DNA of 19,804 nt from an uncultured Alphaproteobacteria bacterium (GTDB lineage Bacteria; Pseudomonadota; Alphaproteobacteria; RF32; CAG-239), in contig CAJUCZ010000029.1 in NCBI GenBank assembly GCA_910585375.1, positions 1-19,804 of the forward strand, read 5' to 3'. Position numbers and translations under genes: made by a program. The notes beneath the pieces are model-generated. The model did no database searches. It had not been told where the DNA came from and saw only the letters and a program-made list of their open reading frames with translations. Below, in pieces: positions 6,918 to 15,156 of the stretch (its first letter is position 1; each line of letters begins with the position of its first letter).

Positions 6918-7121
6918 CTAAATTATTTTTTGCTTAATATCTGCCGTTATAACAGTATCGACAATATCGGTTCCGCGCTTTTGGGCTTTGATTGCAGACA
7001 AACGTTCAGACATCCGCTCTTCAAAAGCTTTCCAACAGAAAACCGAAGACGTATTTTCGTCGTAGTAGCAGTCTATTTTCGGGCGGTCAAGCCCTTTACC
7101 GACATTTGAAAAATCAGCCAT
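6918..7121 (-). CDS. Small unknown protein, 67 aa
   Basis: Function not recognised. The reading frame fits tightly between rpoH (35 bases upstream) and prmC (16 bases downstream), on the same strand, supporting a real gene. The ATG at 7121 gives MADFSNVGKGLDRP and has GGGTG about 8 bases upstream; a GTG at 7130 has no ribosome site. The product is charged, has two cysteines (CYYDENTSSVFC) and a predicted amphipathic helix (KAFEERMSERLSAIKAQK), and shows no signal peptide or membrane segment. Cotranscription with rpoH is likely because there is no terminator between them. Confidence 0.7.
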   Translation of the reverse strand: MADFSNVGKGLDRPKIDCYYDENTSSVFCWKAFEERMSERLSAIKAQKRGTDIVDTVITADIKQKII

Positions 7122-7156
7122 ATTTTTCACCCAATGTGCTAAAATTTATAAAAAAA

Positions 7157-8059
7157 TCAGACGGCGTCAAGTTCGGCCATTTGCTCACGCACCAGAACAG
7201 ACAAGCGTTCAAAGGCTTTTTTCTCAATCTGACGGATGCGCTCGCGGCTGACACCGAGTTTGGTTCCGAGTTCTTCCAAAGTCTGCGGGTTTTCCCTCAG
7301 CATTCTTGCTTTTATAACCTGCTGCTCACGTTCCGACAACTGCAAAAGACAGCTGCTGAGAATCCGGTTTCGCCGGTTTTGCTCCTGACGGCGGGAAAGG
7401 CGTTCTTCTATATTTTGACGGGAATCGACCAGCAAATCTATTTTTTCATTATCGTCCTCGTCCGAAACAGAGACATTCAAAGACTTGTCCCCGCTCATAC
7501 GCCGGTTCATTTCAATAACATCGGTTTCATCAACAACCAATTCTTCGGCGATTTTTTTCACCGCATCCGGCGCAAGTTCACGGTTGTCATAAATACCGAG
7601 GCGGGATTTCAGACGGCTCAGATTGTAAAAAAGTTTTTTCTGGGCAGCCTTCGTTCCGATTTTGACCAAAGACCATGACCGCAGAATATAATCATTGATT
7701 GCGGCACGAATCCACCAGACGGCATAAGTCGCCAGACGGACTTTTTTATCAAGATCAAATTTCTTTACCGCCTGCATCAATCCGATATTGGCTTCCGAAA
7801 TAATATCACCCATCGGCAGACCGTAACGGCGATATGACAAAGCAACCTTTGCAGCCAAACGAAGATGCGACGTAACAAGACGCTGTGCAGCCGACAAATC
7901 GCCTTTCTGCTGAAAAGACGTAACCAGATCAAGTTCTTCTTTGTCTGTCAATATCGGGAATTTTTTAATTTTTTCCAAATACGAAAACAAGCTGTTGCCG
8001 TCAATAACTGCCGGTAAATTGTTTGAACTTCTTAAAATCAATTCTGATGAAGTACTCAT
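7157..8059 (-). CDS. rpoH: RpoH, heat-shock sigma factor (sigma-32)
   Basis: This sigma factor directs RNA polymerase to heat-shock promoters such as the one proposed for clpB. Region 2 is well conserved: SHLRLAAKVALSYRRYGLP, ISEANIGLMQAVKKFD, then RLATYAVWWIRAAINDYILR. The RpoH box QKKLFYNLSRLKSRLG, which separates sigma-32 from other group factors, follows. Region 4.2 carries the -35-binding helix-turn-helix TLEELGTKLGVSRERIRQIE. The 300-aa length fits. ATG at 8059 (MSTSSEL) has AGAGG 9 bases upstream and is preferred to an in-frame TTG at 8068. A housekeeping-type promoter lies at 8098-8126. Confidence 0.96.
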   Translation of the reverse strand: MSTSSELILRSSNNLPAVIDGNSLFSYLEKIKKFPILTDKEELDLVTSFQQKGDLSAAQRLVTSHLRLAAKVALSYRRYGLPMGDIISEANIGLMQAVKKFDLDKKVRLATYAVWWIRAAINDYILRSWSLVKIGTKAAQKKLFYNLSRLKSRLGIYDNRELAPDAVKKIAEELVVDETDVIEMNRRMSGDKSLNVSVSDEDDNEKIDLLVDSRQNIEERLSRRQEQNRRNRILSSCLLQLSEREQQVIKARMLRENPQTLEELGTKLGVSRERIRQIEKKAFERLSVLVREQMAELDAV

Positions 8060-8097
8060 TAAACACAACCTCTTTTCATATAAACCGTACGGATACT

Positions 8098-8126
8098 AAT
8101 TTAGGCATGACTTATCTAAATTTCAA
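8098..8126 (-). promoter_or_regulatory. Housekeeping-type promoter of rpoH
   Basis: TTGAAA (8126-8121) and TAAATT (8103-8098) are separated by exactly 17 bases, 39 bases before the rpoH start codon. It is a good match to the sigma-70-type consensus and is distinct from the clpB promoter. Confidence 0.65.
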
Positions 8127-8188
8127 CATCCGCCGGAAAAGAAATAGTACACTATTTTGATAAAAAAGCAAGAGGCCGAATCTGAATT

Positions 8189-8677
8189 TTACTCATAAAT
8201 AATAAAAAATTCTGAATTTGCCGCAGCGCCCGGCAAAAAGTTGAGTATCTCAACAATCGTCTGATGATTTTCCGGATAGAGCAACAGATAAACCGGAGTC
8301 AGCCGGCTGCCGGAAGCACTCCGGCAAAGGCGGACTTCGCCATCGTTCAAGCCGTTGTTTACTTTAACCATCAGCAGCCTGTCTGCAACGGAACGGCTTT
8401 CGGCACGGTTAAAGCCGGCGGCAGGAATTTCGGCAAAGGATTTAAGATTGCGCAGCAAAAGCTGACGGTGCCGGCGCTCAACCATACTCGGCTGCGGGTT
8501 ATCTTCAAACTGTTTCAAAATTTTGGCAATTACCTGTTCCGTCAGGCGGCCGTCAGAACAAAGAGGCAGTTCTTTCTGCTCTCCGGCGGCTGCCGGCACG
8601 GCGCCAAAATCTTCTTCCGCAAAAGACGGAAAACTTATTGCGCACAATACCAAAAGCAGCCACAGCGGTTTGAGCAT
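8189..8677 (-). CDS. Small secreted protein of unknown function
   Basis: A clear Sec signal peptide opens the protein: basic start MLKP, hydrophobic core LWLLLVLCAISF, and a likely cut after SFA (about residue 20). The mature ~140 residues are mixed, with two cysteines (LPLCSDGRL and VRLCRSASG) that could form a disulfide in the periplasm. No family is recognised. Its ribosome site AGGAGG overlaps the TAG stop of asnS, 8 bases upstream, so the two genes form an operon. About 60 bases later the rpoH promoter begins. Confidence 0.8.
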   Translation of the reverse strand: MLKPLWLLLVLCAISFPSFAEEDFGAVPAAAGEQKELPLCSDGRLTEQVIAKILKQFEDNPQPSMVERRHRQLLLRNLKSFAEIPAAGFNRAESRSVADRLLMVKVNNGLNDGEVRLCRSASGSRLTPVYLLLYPENHQTIVEILNFLPGAAANSEFFIIYE

Positions 8678-8685
8678 TTTTCCTC

Positions 8686-10074
8686 CTAAAAACTGATTGA
8701 ATTCGGCGTTCTCGGAAACGGAAGGACATCGCGGATATTGGTAATGCCGGTTATCAGCATCATCATCCGTTCAAAGCCAAGACCGAATCCGGCATGCGGG
8801 ACGGAACCGTATTTGCGGGAATCGAGATACCAAGAATAATCCTCTTCTTTCATCCCGCATTCTCTGATTTTTTGAACCAGAACATCATAACGTTCTTCAC
8901 GCTGGGAACCACCGATCATCTCACCAATTCTCGGAACCAGAACATCCATGGCAGCAACGGTTTTGCCATCATCGTTCAGGCGCATGTAAAAGGCTTTTAT
9001 CTCTTTCGGATAATCGCGGACAATGACCGGCTTTTTGAAATACTGTTCCGCCAGAAAACGCTCGTGCTCCGTTTGCATGTCAATACCGTATTCCGGTTTG
9101 TATTCAAAATCATGACCGGAGTTTTTCATAATCTCGATGGCTTCGGTATAAGTAATGCGGGCAAAGTCATTATTAATGATATTATCCAGCGTAGCCTTTA
9201 AGGTCGGGTCCACAAATTTTTCAAACAGCTCAATGTCATCGGGACAATGTTCCATGACGTGTTTGACGCAATAACGCACCATGTCTTCGGCCACATCCAT
9301 ATTGTCATAAATATCGGCAAAAGCCATTTCCGGTTCAATCATCCAAAATTCAGCGGCATGACGGGCGGTATTGGAGTTTTCGGCACGAAAAGTCGGCCCG
9401 AACGTATAAATATCCCCCAATCCCATGGCATACATTTCGCCGTTGAGCTGTCCGGAAACGGTCAGATGGGCCTCTTTGCCAAAGAAATCTTTGGAATAGT
9501 CGACTTTGCCGTTTGGCAGTTTGGGCAGTTTTTCCATATCCAGCGTCGTAACACGGAACATTTCTCCGGCGCCTTCGCAATCCGAACCGGTAATCAGCGG
9601 CGTATGGACGTAGCGGAAGCCTCTGTCATGGAAAAATTTGTGAATGGCAAAAGCCAGCTCCGAACGAATCCGAAAAGCGGCACCGTATTTGTTGGTTCGC
9701 GGACGCAGGTGCGCTATCGTGCGCAGATATTCGTCGGTATGTTTTTTCTTTTGCAGCGGATAATCGTCATCGGCAATATCATAAATAAGTATGTCTTTGG
9801 CAACAATTTCAAATTTCTGGCTGCCCCCCTGAGATTTAACCATATCACCGGTAACGGCGACGGAAGAACCTGTTGATAATTTTTTGACATCTTCGTAATT
9901 ATTGAGGTTATTATTGGCGATAACTTGAATATTTTTAAGGCTTGAGCCGTCATTGAGCTCAATAAATGAAAAATCTTTAGCGTCACGGCGGGTTCTGACC
10001 CAGCCTTTAACCAAAACTTCGCCCAGCGGCGCATCGGCTGCCAGCAAAGCTTTTATTTTTGTTCTTTGCAACAT
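8686..10074 (-). CDS. asnS: Asparaginyl-tRNA synthetase
   Basis: This class IIb synthetase charges tRNA-Asn with asparagine in the cytoplasm. It has an N-terminal OB-fold anticodon-binding domain (~15-105; VKGWVRTRRDAKDFSFIELND). Class II motif 2 appears as FRAENSNTARHAAEFWMIEPE, and motif 3 as GFGLGFERMMMLITG near the C-terminus, followed by the AsnRS-type ending DVLPFPRTPNSISF. At 462 aa the length is typical. ATG at 10074 has GAGG 7 bases upstream. It is the first gene of the long minus-strand run and is divergent from the SlyB-like gene. Confidence 0.98.
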   Translation of the reverse strand: MLQRTKIKALLAADAPLGEVLVKGWVRTRRDAKDFSFIELNDGSSLKNIQVIANNNLNNYEDVKKLSTGSSVAVTGDMVKSQGGSQKFEIVAKDILIYDIADDDYPLQKKKHTDEYLRTIAHLRPRTNKYGAAFRIRSELAFAIHKFFHDRGFRYVHTPLITGSDCEGAGEMFRVTTLDMEKLPKLPNGKVDYSKDFFGKEAHLTVSGQLNGEMYAMGLGDIYTFGPTFRAENSNTARHAAEFWMIEPEMAFADIYDNMDVAEDMVRYCVKHVMEHCPDDIELFEKFVDPTLKATLDNIINNDFARITYTEAIEIMKNSGHDFEYKPEYGIDMQTEHERFLAEQYFKKPVIVRDYPKEIKAFYMRLNDDGKTVAAMDVLVPRIGEMIGGSQREERYDVLVQKIRECGMKEEDYSWYLDSRKYGSVPHAGFGLGFERMMMLITGITNIRDVLPFPRTPNSISF

Positions 10075-10151
10075 TTTTATTCCTCAATATTTTTGTTATG
10101 TTCAATAATACCGTGGGGCAATATACAACAAGAAAGTTTAATTGTCCAGCA

Positions 10152-10180
10152 TTGACAAAGCCGCATATACAGATTAAATT
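10152..10180 (+). promoter_or_regulatory. Promoter of the SlyB-like lipoprotein gene
   Basis: TTGACA (10152-10157) and TAAATT (10175-10180) with 17-base spacing, 31 bases before the ATG. This is one of the best sigma-70-type matches in the window. Confidence 0.75.
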
Positions 10181-10211
10181 TGAGAAAAAGTTTATTTTAG
10201 GGAGAATCATC

Positions 10212-10679
10212 ATGAAAAAATTTGTTATTACCCTTGTTCTGCCGCTGACTATGCTGCTTGGCGCCTGTGCGGAAAATATCGGCGCCAACCATTACAATAC
10301 GTCCAGCGTCGGACAGGTTAACCGTGCGGCCAAAGGCACAATCGTTGCCGTCCGGCAGGTTGTGGTTTCTGACGGCGACGGACAAATCGGCAAACTGGGC
10401 GGCGCGGTAGCCGGCGGCGCGGCCGGTTCAATGATCGGCGGCAATGATGCCGTGCGCGTTATCGGCGGTGTCGGCGGCGCAGTACTCGGCGGCATTATCG
10501 GCGATGCCGTGCAGGAAGGCGTAACCCGCCAGACCGGTTATGAATACACGGTTCAGCTTGAAAACGGCGGATTGGTTACCGTTACCCAAGGAACAGACGT
10601 AATTTTGCAGCCGGGGCAGAAATGTCTGGTTTTGTACGGCAAGCAGGCTCGTGTCGTTCCGTATAACTCCTACTACTAG
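10212..10679 (+). CDS. slyB: SlyB/Pcp-family outer-membrane lipoprotein
   Basis: The lipoprotein signal is clear: MKKFVITLVLPLTMLLGAC, with lipidated Cys19 and Ala-Glu following. A glycine-zipper segment (~58-105, with GGAVAGGAAGSMIGG and GGVGGAVLGGIIGDAVQ) is the family mark and probably inserts in or packs against the membrane. A small beta-rich C-terminal domain follows (YTVQLENGGLVTV, ILQPGQKCLVLYG). Members are envelope-integrity proteins. The 155-aa length is typical. An upstream extension in frame exists, but the ATG at 10212 has GGGAGA 6 bases before it and starts the signal peptide. Expressed alone, from its own promoter to the terminator at 10697-10737. Confidence 0.93.
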   Translation: MKKFVITLVLPLTMLLGACAENIGANHYNTSSVGQVNRAAKGTIVAVRQVVVSDGDGQIGKLGGAVAGGAAGSMIGGNDAVRVIGGVGGAVLGGIIGDAVQEGVTRQTGYEYTVQLENGGLVTVTQGTDVILQPGQKCLVLYGKQARVVPYNSYY

Positions 10680-10696
10680 ACCGGATAAAACGCAAA

Positions 10697-10737
10697 ATCC
10701 CCGTTTTCTGCCTTTTGGGCGAAAACGGGGATATTTT
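10697..10737. terminator. Bidirectional terminator between convergent genes
   Basis: Perfect 12-bp arms, atccccgttttc (10697-10708) and complement (10721-10732), followed by an AT/T-rich tail, with AAAA on the other side. It serves the SlyB-like gene from the left and the 10736-11263 gene from the right. The latter's stop codon lies at its edge. Confidence 0.9.
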
Positions 10738-11263
10738 ATTCATCAAACAAAATGCCGCCGGAGAGGCTGAATTTGGTTCCCAACGGACAATTTTCAAATT
10801 CACGCCGCCATTTGGCAGATATCAATTCATGACGCGGAATAATCATGTCTCCCAATTCAGGAGAATGCAAAACCACATTATCACTGCTGATGTAAACGAC
10901 CTCAAAGTCATATGCCTTGTCCATCACGGCATGTCCGTCGAAAGCACGCAATCCTGCTTTCGGAAGTTCTATTTTCCATGGCACATAACGGGCAAGAAAA
11001 CAATTGTCGAGATTATGCTGCCAATGCAGATCCGATAATTCCGCAACAATTTGCTTATCTTTTCCGACGAAGACTAAACTGAATGTATCGACATAGCCGA
11101 TATCATCCGAAAGAGAAGGCAAAACCTTTTCCCAATCTGCCTTTCTTTGCTTATACATTCTGCGCATTTTATATTTTTCAAAACACATACTGAACAGAAC
11201 AACAACGAGCACACCCAATAAGACTGCCAAAACGGCGAAAAAGACTTCTAAATTTCCTTCCAT
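10736..11263 (-). CDS. Membrane-anchored protein of unknown function
   Basis: I recognise no family. A single hydrophobic segment near the N-terminus (~8-28; FFAVLAVLLGVLVVVLF) anchors the protein. The following basic stretch (KYKMRRMYKQRK) suggests that the remaining ~140 residues are cytoplasmic. That domain alternates short strands and acidic loops, has two cysteines (DNCFLAR, ENCPLG), and shows no enzymatic motif. The ATG at 11263 has no convincing ribosome site. It is a single-gene unit, convergent with the SlyB-like gene and divergent from mraZ. Confidence 0.8.
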   Translation of the reverse strand: MEGNLEVFFAVLAVLLGVLVVVLFSMCFEKYKMRRMYKQRKADWEKVLPSLSDDIGYVDTFSLVFVGKDKQIVAELSDLHWQHNLDNCFLARYVPWKIELPKAGLRAFDGHAVMDKAYDFEVVYISSDNVVLHSPELGDMIIPRHELISAKWRREFENCPLGTKFSLSGGILFDE

Positions 11264-11498
11264 AATAATTCATTTTTAAGTTAATAATTCTACAATAATC
11301 TGTTTTGCGCAATTTTAACAGATTTTATTATTTTTGTCAAATTATTTAATCTCTGAAAAACAAAAAAAAACGACTCGAAAAACTTATCCCCATTTTTTTA
11401 CACAGGAAAAAATAAATTCAGTTGTCCATCTACCACATATGGTTACAAAACTACATTCTTATACAAAATATAGTACCGGCCATGAATTTTTCATAAAA

Positions 11499-11533
11499 TA
11501 CCATATTTTCCCATTGCATACCATGTTTTCCCA
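11499..11533 (-). promoter_or_regulatory. MraZ operator: four repeats at 10-bp spacing
   Basis: On the minus strand the pentamers TGGGA, TGGTA, TGGGA and TGGTA begin exactly 10 bp apart (plus-strand boxes 11499-11503, 11509-11513, 11519-11523 and 11529-11533). MraZ is known to bind tandem TGGGN repeats with 5-bp gaps upstream of its own gene. Two boxes are perfect and two carry T at position 4. They overlap the -35 region, consistent with autorepression. Confidence 0.85.
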
Positions 11534-11538
11534 TGTTA

Positions 11539-11544
11539 TATAAT
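11539..11544 (+). promoter_or_regulatory. -10 element of the mraZ promoter
   Basis: A perfect TATAAT lies 24 bases before the mraZ ATG. The best -35 is TTGCAT (11514-11519), with a long 19-base gap, inside the MraZ repeats. Confidence 0.6.
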
Positions 11545-11568
11545 TACCTGTAAACGGTAACAAGGGGT

Positions 11569-12042
11569 ATGGCATTGAGAAAAACTTTTCTCTTTATGGA
11601 TACAATCACCAACAAGGTCGACGCGAAAGGCCGCGTTTCCCTGCCCTCAGATTACCGCGCAATCGTTAAAGAATTATCAACCGAAATCGTCTGTTACCGC
11701 AGCTTGACTTCCCCCTGCATTGAAGGATGTTTGGAAGATTTGCTTGACAAGCTGGCGACAGACATGGAAAATTCGCTGGACTTTTTCTCCCAAACGCAAG
11801 ATGATCTCACCAATCTGATTTTCGGCGATGCAAAACGCTTTGCCTTTGACAGTACCGGACGCATTGTCCTGACCGAAAAACTGCTGAAGCATGCACAAAT
11901 TACCGATACTGCCGTTTTTGTCGGCAAAGGCCGCAAGTTCCAAATTTGGAACCCCGAAAACTGGAAAAAAGAAGAAGCCCGTATCCGCGCCGAAGTTTTG
12001 AAGAACCGGCCGTCTTTAGCCCCGAAGGAGAATGCGCAATGA
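11569..12042 (+). CDS. mraZ: MraZ, transcriptional regulator of the division/cell-wall cluster
   Basis: MraZ is an AbrB-fold (double SpoVT-AbrB) ring-forming protein that represses its own dcw operon. Both half-repeats are visible: NKVDAKGRVSLPSDYR near the N-terminus and FDSTGRIVLTEKLLKHA in the second half. The 157-aa length is typical. The start is uncertain. The ATG at 11569 has its AAGGGG only about 1-3 bases away. A TTG at 11575 lies 7 bases from the same AAGGGG and would remove two residues. An internal ATG at 11596 is also possible. It opens a four-gene operon and shares ATGA with rsmH. Confidence 0.95.
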   Translation: MALRKTFLFMDTITNKVDAKGRVSLPSDYRAIVKELSTEIVCYRSLTSPCIEGCLEDLLDKLATDMENSLDFFSQTQDDLTNLIFGDAKRFAFDSTGRIVLTEKLLKHAQITDTAVFVGKGRKFQIWNPENWKKEEARIRAEVLKNRPSLAPKENAQ

Positions 12043-12962
12043 TTCCCCGCGGCTATGAAAAACATTTTCCGGTCATGCTGAACCAAGTTTTGCAATACCT
12101 TGCTCCGCAAGACGGCAAGACTTATGTTGACGCGACTTTCGGCAACGGCGGCTATACGGAAGCCATCCTCAAAGCTGCCGACTGCAAAGTTATTGCCCTT
12201 GACCGCGATCCCAATGTCCGTGCCAGAGCGGAAGAACTGAAATCGGTTTACGGAAGCCGTTTTGAGTTTCGGGCCGGACAATTCGGAAATTTTGCCGAGC
12301 TGGTATCAGAACCGGTTGACGGCGCCGTTTTTGACATTGGTGTATCATCCATGCAGCTGGACGAGGCCGGGCGCGGTTTTTCTTTTGCCAAAGACGCACC
12401 GCTGGATATGAGAATGTCCTGTTCCGGCACAAGCGCCACCGATATTGTCAACACAATGGCGGAAAAAGAGCTGGCCGATCTGATTTATAAATACGGCGAG
12501 GAACGCAAATCACGCCAGATTGCGGCAAAAATTGCGGCTGCCCGTATACAAAAACCCATTCAAACAACTAAAGAACTGGCCGAAATTATTTATTCGGTCA
12601 TTTATAAAACCCCCAACAGCATTGATCCGGCAACCAGAACTTTTCAGGCTCTGCGCATTGCCGTCAACAATGAGTTGGATGAACTCGAAAGAGGACTGAA
12701 CGGTGCGGCTCAAAGGCTGATATCCGGCGGAAGACTTGTGGTTGTGAGTTTTCATTCGCTGGAAGACCGCATTGTTAAAACCTTTTTCAAAGAAAACTCC
12801 GGCCCCAGACGCCATGTTTCACGCTACCGGCCGGATAATGACATCAACACTGACAATTCGTTGTTTTGCGAATGCTCCAAAGCGATTGTACCCGACCGGC
12901 AGGAGACCGAGGTCAACAAGCGCTCGCGTTCGGCAAAGCTGCGGTTTGCCGTAAAAAGATAA
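12039..12962 (+). CDS. rsmH: RsmH (MraW), 16S rRNA m4C1402 methyltransferase
   Basis: RsmH N4-methylates C1402 in the decoding centre of 16S rRNA, using SAM. The SAM-binding motif DATFGNGGYTEAIL stands near the N-terminus with the acidic ALDRDPN loop following. The family-specific SSMQLDEAGRGFSF, RIAVNNELDEL and VVSFHSLEDRIVK are all present, as is the basic C-terminal end (RSRSAKLRFAVKR). The 307-aa length fits. The ATG overlaps the mraZ stop as ATGA and has AAGGAG 8 bases upstream; the frame is open further 5' but only as overlap with mraZ. Confidence 0.97.
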   Translation: MIPRGYEKHFPVMLNQVLQYLAPQDGKTYVDATFGNGGYTEAILKAADCKVIALDRDPNVRARAEELKSVYGSRFEFRAGQFGNFAELVSEPVDGAVFDIGVSSMQLDEAGRGFSFAKDAPLDMRMSCSGTSATDIVNTMAEKELADLIYKYGEERKSRQIAAKIAAARIQKPIQTTKELAEIIYSVIYKTPNSIDPATRTFQALRIAVNNELDELERGLNGAAQRLISGGRLVVVSFHSLEDRIVKTFFKENSGPRRHVSRYRPDNDINTDNSLFCECSKAIVPDRQETEVNKRSRSAKLRFAVKR

Positions 12963-12993
12963 CAAACGCATAACCCAGAAAGGAAAAAGCGAC

Positions 12994-13380
12994 ATGAATA
13001 GCACAAGATCTGCGACCTTTGCACTTTGGGTAACCCTTACCTTTTTGCTTGGTTCAGGCATTTTGGTGATGAAGAATCAGGTTCAGGGGCTGGAAGACCA
13101 GCTGATCGGCATCAACAAAAACATTCAGGAAGATATCAAGACTATTCATATTCTCAAAGCTGAATGGAGCCATCTTAACTCTCCGAAGCGTCTGCGCCAA
13201 CTGGCCGAAAAACATATTTCTTTAAATCCGGTCAAGGCTGAACAAATTATTAACTATTCTCAGGTACCATTTGATTATGAGGGCGGCGAAGCCGACAAAC
13301 GCATGCTCGCGCAGCGCAACATCTCAACTTATGCCGCCAGAAACAAAGAACTGAAGAAACTGGCTAAATTTGAACGCTGA
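12994..13380 (+). CDS. ftsL: FtsL-like cell-division protein
   Basis: A small bitopic division protein in the position of ftsL between rsmH and ftsI. It has a short cytoplasmic N-terminus, one membrane helix (~9-27; FALWVTLTFLLGSGILVM) and a periplasmic coiled coil (~29-60; VQGLEDQLIGINKNIQEDIKTI), followed by the FtsL-type LNSPKRLRQLAEKH segment. FtsL pairs with FtsB and activates FtsW/FtsI at the septum. Sequence conservation in the family is low, so the assignment rests on topology plus position. AAAGGA lies about 10 bases upstream of the ATG. Confidence 0.88.
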   Translation: MNSTRSATFALWVTLTFLLGSGILVMKNQVQGLEDQLIGINKNIQEDIKTIHILKAEWSHLNSPKRLRQLAEKHISLNPVKAEQIINYSQVPFDYEGGEADKRMLAQRNISTYAARNKELKKLAKFER

Positions 13381-13404
13381 TAACTGACGCAGAAGCAAAA
13401 GGAT

Positions 13405-15156
13405 ATGTGGGGAAAATATTTATCCAAAAGCCGGAGGGGAAACTTTTATCTTCCGGGGCAGGAAATCAAAATAAACAAGAGTATGGCTTTTAACATACTT
13501 TCTTGCGAGAGGGATTCACTCTCAACCTGCAAAGCCCGCATGCTTCTGGCCATGGCCGTTTTTGCCTTTATTTATATGGTTATTGCCGTCAGGTTGTTTA
13601 CCGTTTGCATCAGCGGACAGGCCTCAGACACTCTGGCCGCCGATGACAACCCATACCTTCAGGCTTATATGCCCAATCCCATCAAACGCGCCGACATTAT
13701 TGACCGAAACGGTATTATTATTGCAACTTCCCTGCCCACGGTCAACCTGTTTGCCAATCCAAAAAAAATTCTCAATCCCAAAACGGCAGCAATAAAACTT
13801 AACCGTATCCTGCCTGAGCTTCGTTATGAAGATATTTTGAGCAAGCTGACACGCCGCGGCAGTTTTGTTTATCTGAAACGCAATCTGACGCCGTCGCAGC
13901 AGTATCAGATTAATGCGCTGGGCATTCCGGGACTGGAATTTGAAAACGGCGAAAAACGCGTTTATCCGCACAAAGGGCTGTTTGCTCATGTACTCGGCAA
14001 CACAAATATTGACAATCTCGGCATTTCCGGCGTTGAGAAAAAACTTAACCAACGCCTGACCGAATCTGACATTCCGTTGCAAATGACCATAGATTCCGGC
14101 ATTCAGGACACTATTCGCGAGCATTTGAAAGCCGCCGTCCAGAAATATAACGCTCTCGGTGCAACCGCCATCCTGATGGACGTTAACACCGCTGAAATCC
14201 TTTCCATGATTTCGCTGCCGGATTTTGATCCCAATGATACCAGCCGCCTCAAGCCCGAGCAGATGTTTAATATGGCGACCAAAGGCGTTTATGAACCGGG
14301 ATCGGTTCTTAAGGTTTTCAACACCGCGATGTCGTTGGATACCGGAAAAGTCAAAGTTTCGGACAAGTTTGACGCCAGCCAGCCCTTAAAACTGCGTTAT
14401 AACGTCATTAAGGATTATCGCGGAGAAAACCGTTGGCTTTCGGTGCCCGAGGTTTTGATTTATTCCTCCAACATCGGTTCGGCGCGTATGGCTTTTGCGG
14501 CTGGCGGAAAAGAAGAACAAACGGAGTTTATGAAAAAAATCGGCTTTTTTGACGAGTTGCCGATTGAGGTGCCTGAAAAAGGAAAACCGCTGGTTCCGCA
14601 CCGCTGGGATGACGGCACGATTGCCACCGTTGCGTTCGGTTATGGTCTGGCCGTCACGCCGCTGCATGTCATTACCGGATTTTCGGCCATGATTAACGGC
14701 GGAATTTATCATACGCCCACCCTCATCAAGCAGAATCATCAGGCGGCGGGGAAACGCGTGATTTCTTACAAAACATCAAAGTCTATGCGTGAACTGTTGC
14801 GGCTGGTAGTGGTTGAAGGTTCAGGAAAACGGGCAAACGTCAAAGGTTATGAAGTGGCCGGAAAAACCGGTACCGCCAACAAACTCTCTGAAAAAGGGAA
14901 ATATGTCGATAAAAAGGTTCGCACGACTTTTGTATCGGCTTTTCCGATTTCCAATCCGAAATATGCGCTGCTGGTGATGATGGATGAGCCGAAGGCCACG
15001 CCTGAAAGCTGGGGTTTTGTGACATCGGGCTGGAACACCGTACCGACAGCCGGAAAAATCATCGAGGCCATTGCGCCGCAGCTCAACATCAAAGCCAATT
15101 ATGACCTTGACGAACTTCGCAATACCCGAATTATCGAAGCTTCTTATTCAAAATAG
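13405..15156 (+). CDS. ftsI: FtsI (PBP3), septal peptidoglycan transpeptidase
   Basis: This class B penicillin-binding protein cross-links septal peptidoglycan with FtsW. A cytoplasmic tail and one membrane helix (~45-65) precede a periplasmic pedestal (~95-215; RADIIDRNG, HVLGNTNIDNLGISGVE) and the transpeptidase domain. The catalytic triad motifs are intact: SVLK with Ser300, SSN at 354-356 and KTG at 487-489. The 583-aa length is normal. The ATG at 13405 follows AAAAGGAT closely. It is the last gene of the operon: murE, which usually follows, is missing, and a long C/T-rich tract comes next. Confidence 0.97.
   Translation: MWGKYLSKSRRGNFYLPGQEIKINKSMAFNILSCERDSLSTCKARMLLAMAVFAFIYMVIAVRLFTVCISGQASDTLAADDNPYLQAYMPNPIKRADIIDRNGIIIATSLPTVNLFANPKKILNPKTAAIKLNRILPELRYEDILSKLTRRGSFVYLKRNLTPSQQYQINALGIPGLEFENGEKRVYPHKGLFAHVLGNTNIDNLGISGVEKKLNQRLTESDIPLQMTIDSGIQDTIREHLKAAVQKYNALGATAILMDVNTAEILSMISLPDFDPNDTSRLKPEQMFNMATKGVYEPGSVLKVFNTAMSLDTGKVKVSDKFDASQPLKLRYNVIKDYRGENRWLSVPEVLIYSSNIGSARMAFAAGGKEEQTEFMKKIGFFDELPIEVPEKGKPLVPHRWDDGTIATVAFGYGLAVTPLHVITGFSAMINGGIYHTPTLIKQNHQAAGKRVISYKTSKSMRELLRLVVVEGSGKRANVKGYEVAGKTGTANKLSEKGKYVDKKVRTTFVSAFPISNPKYALLVMMDEPKATPESWGFVTSGWNTVPTAGKIIEAIAPQLNIKANYDLDELRNTRIIEASYSK

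Larger units (their letters stand above)
11264..11568. other. Divergent intergenic region before mraZ
   Basis: This is an AT-rich spacer of 305 bases. Apart from the MraZ operator and the mraZ promoter at its right end I see only A/T runs and one DnaA-box-like nonamer (TTATCCCCA at 11384-11392), which I do not interpret as an origin. Confidence 0.6.

Noticed and set aside
11384..11392. DnaA-box-like TTATCCCCA before mraZ
   Set aside because: A single imperfect box with no cluster and no origin-linked genes; chance in an AT-rich spacer.
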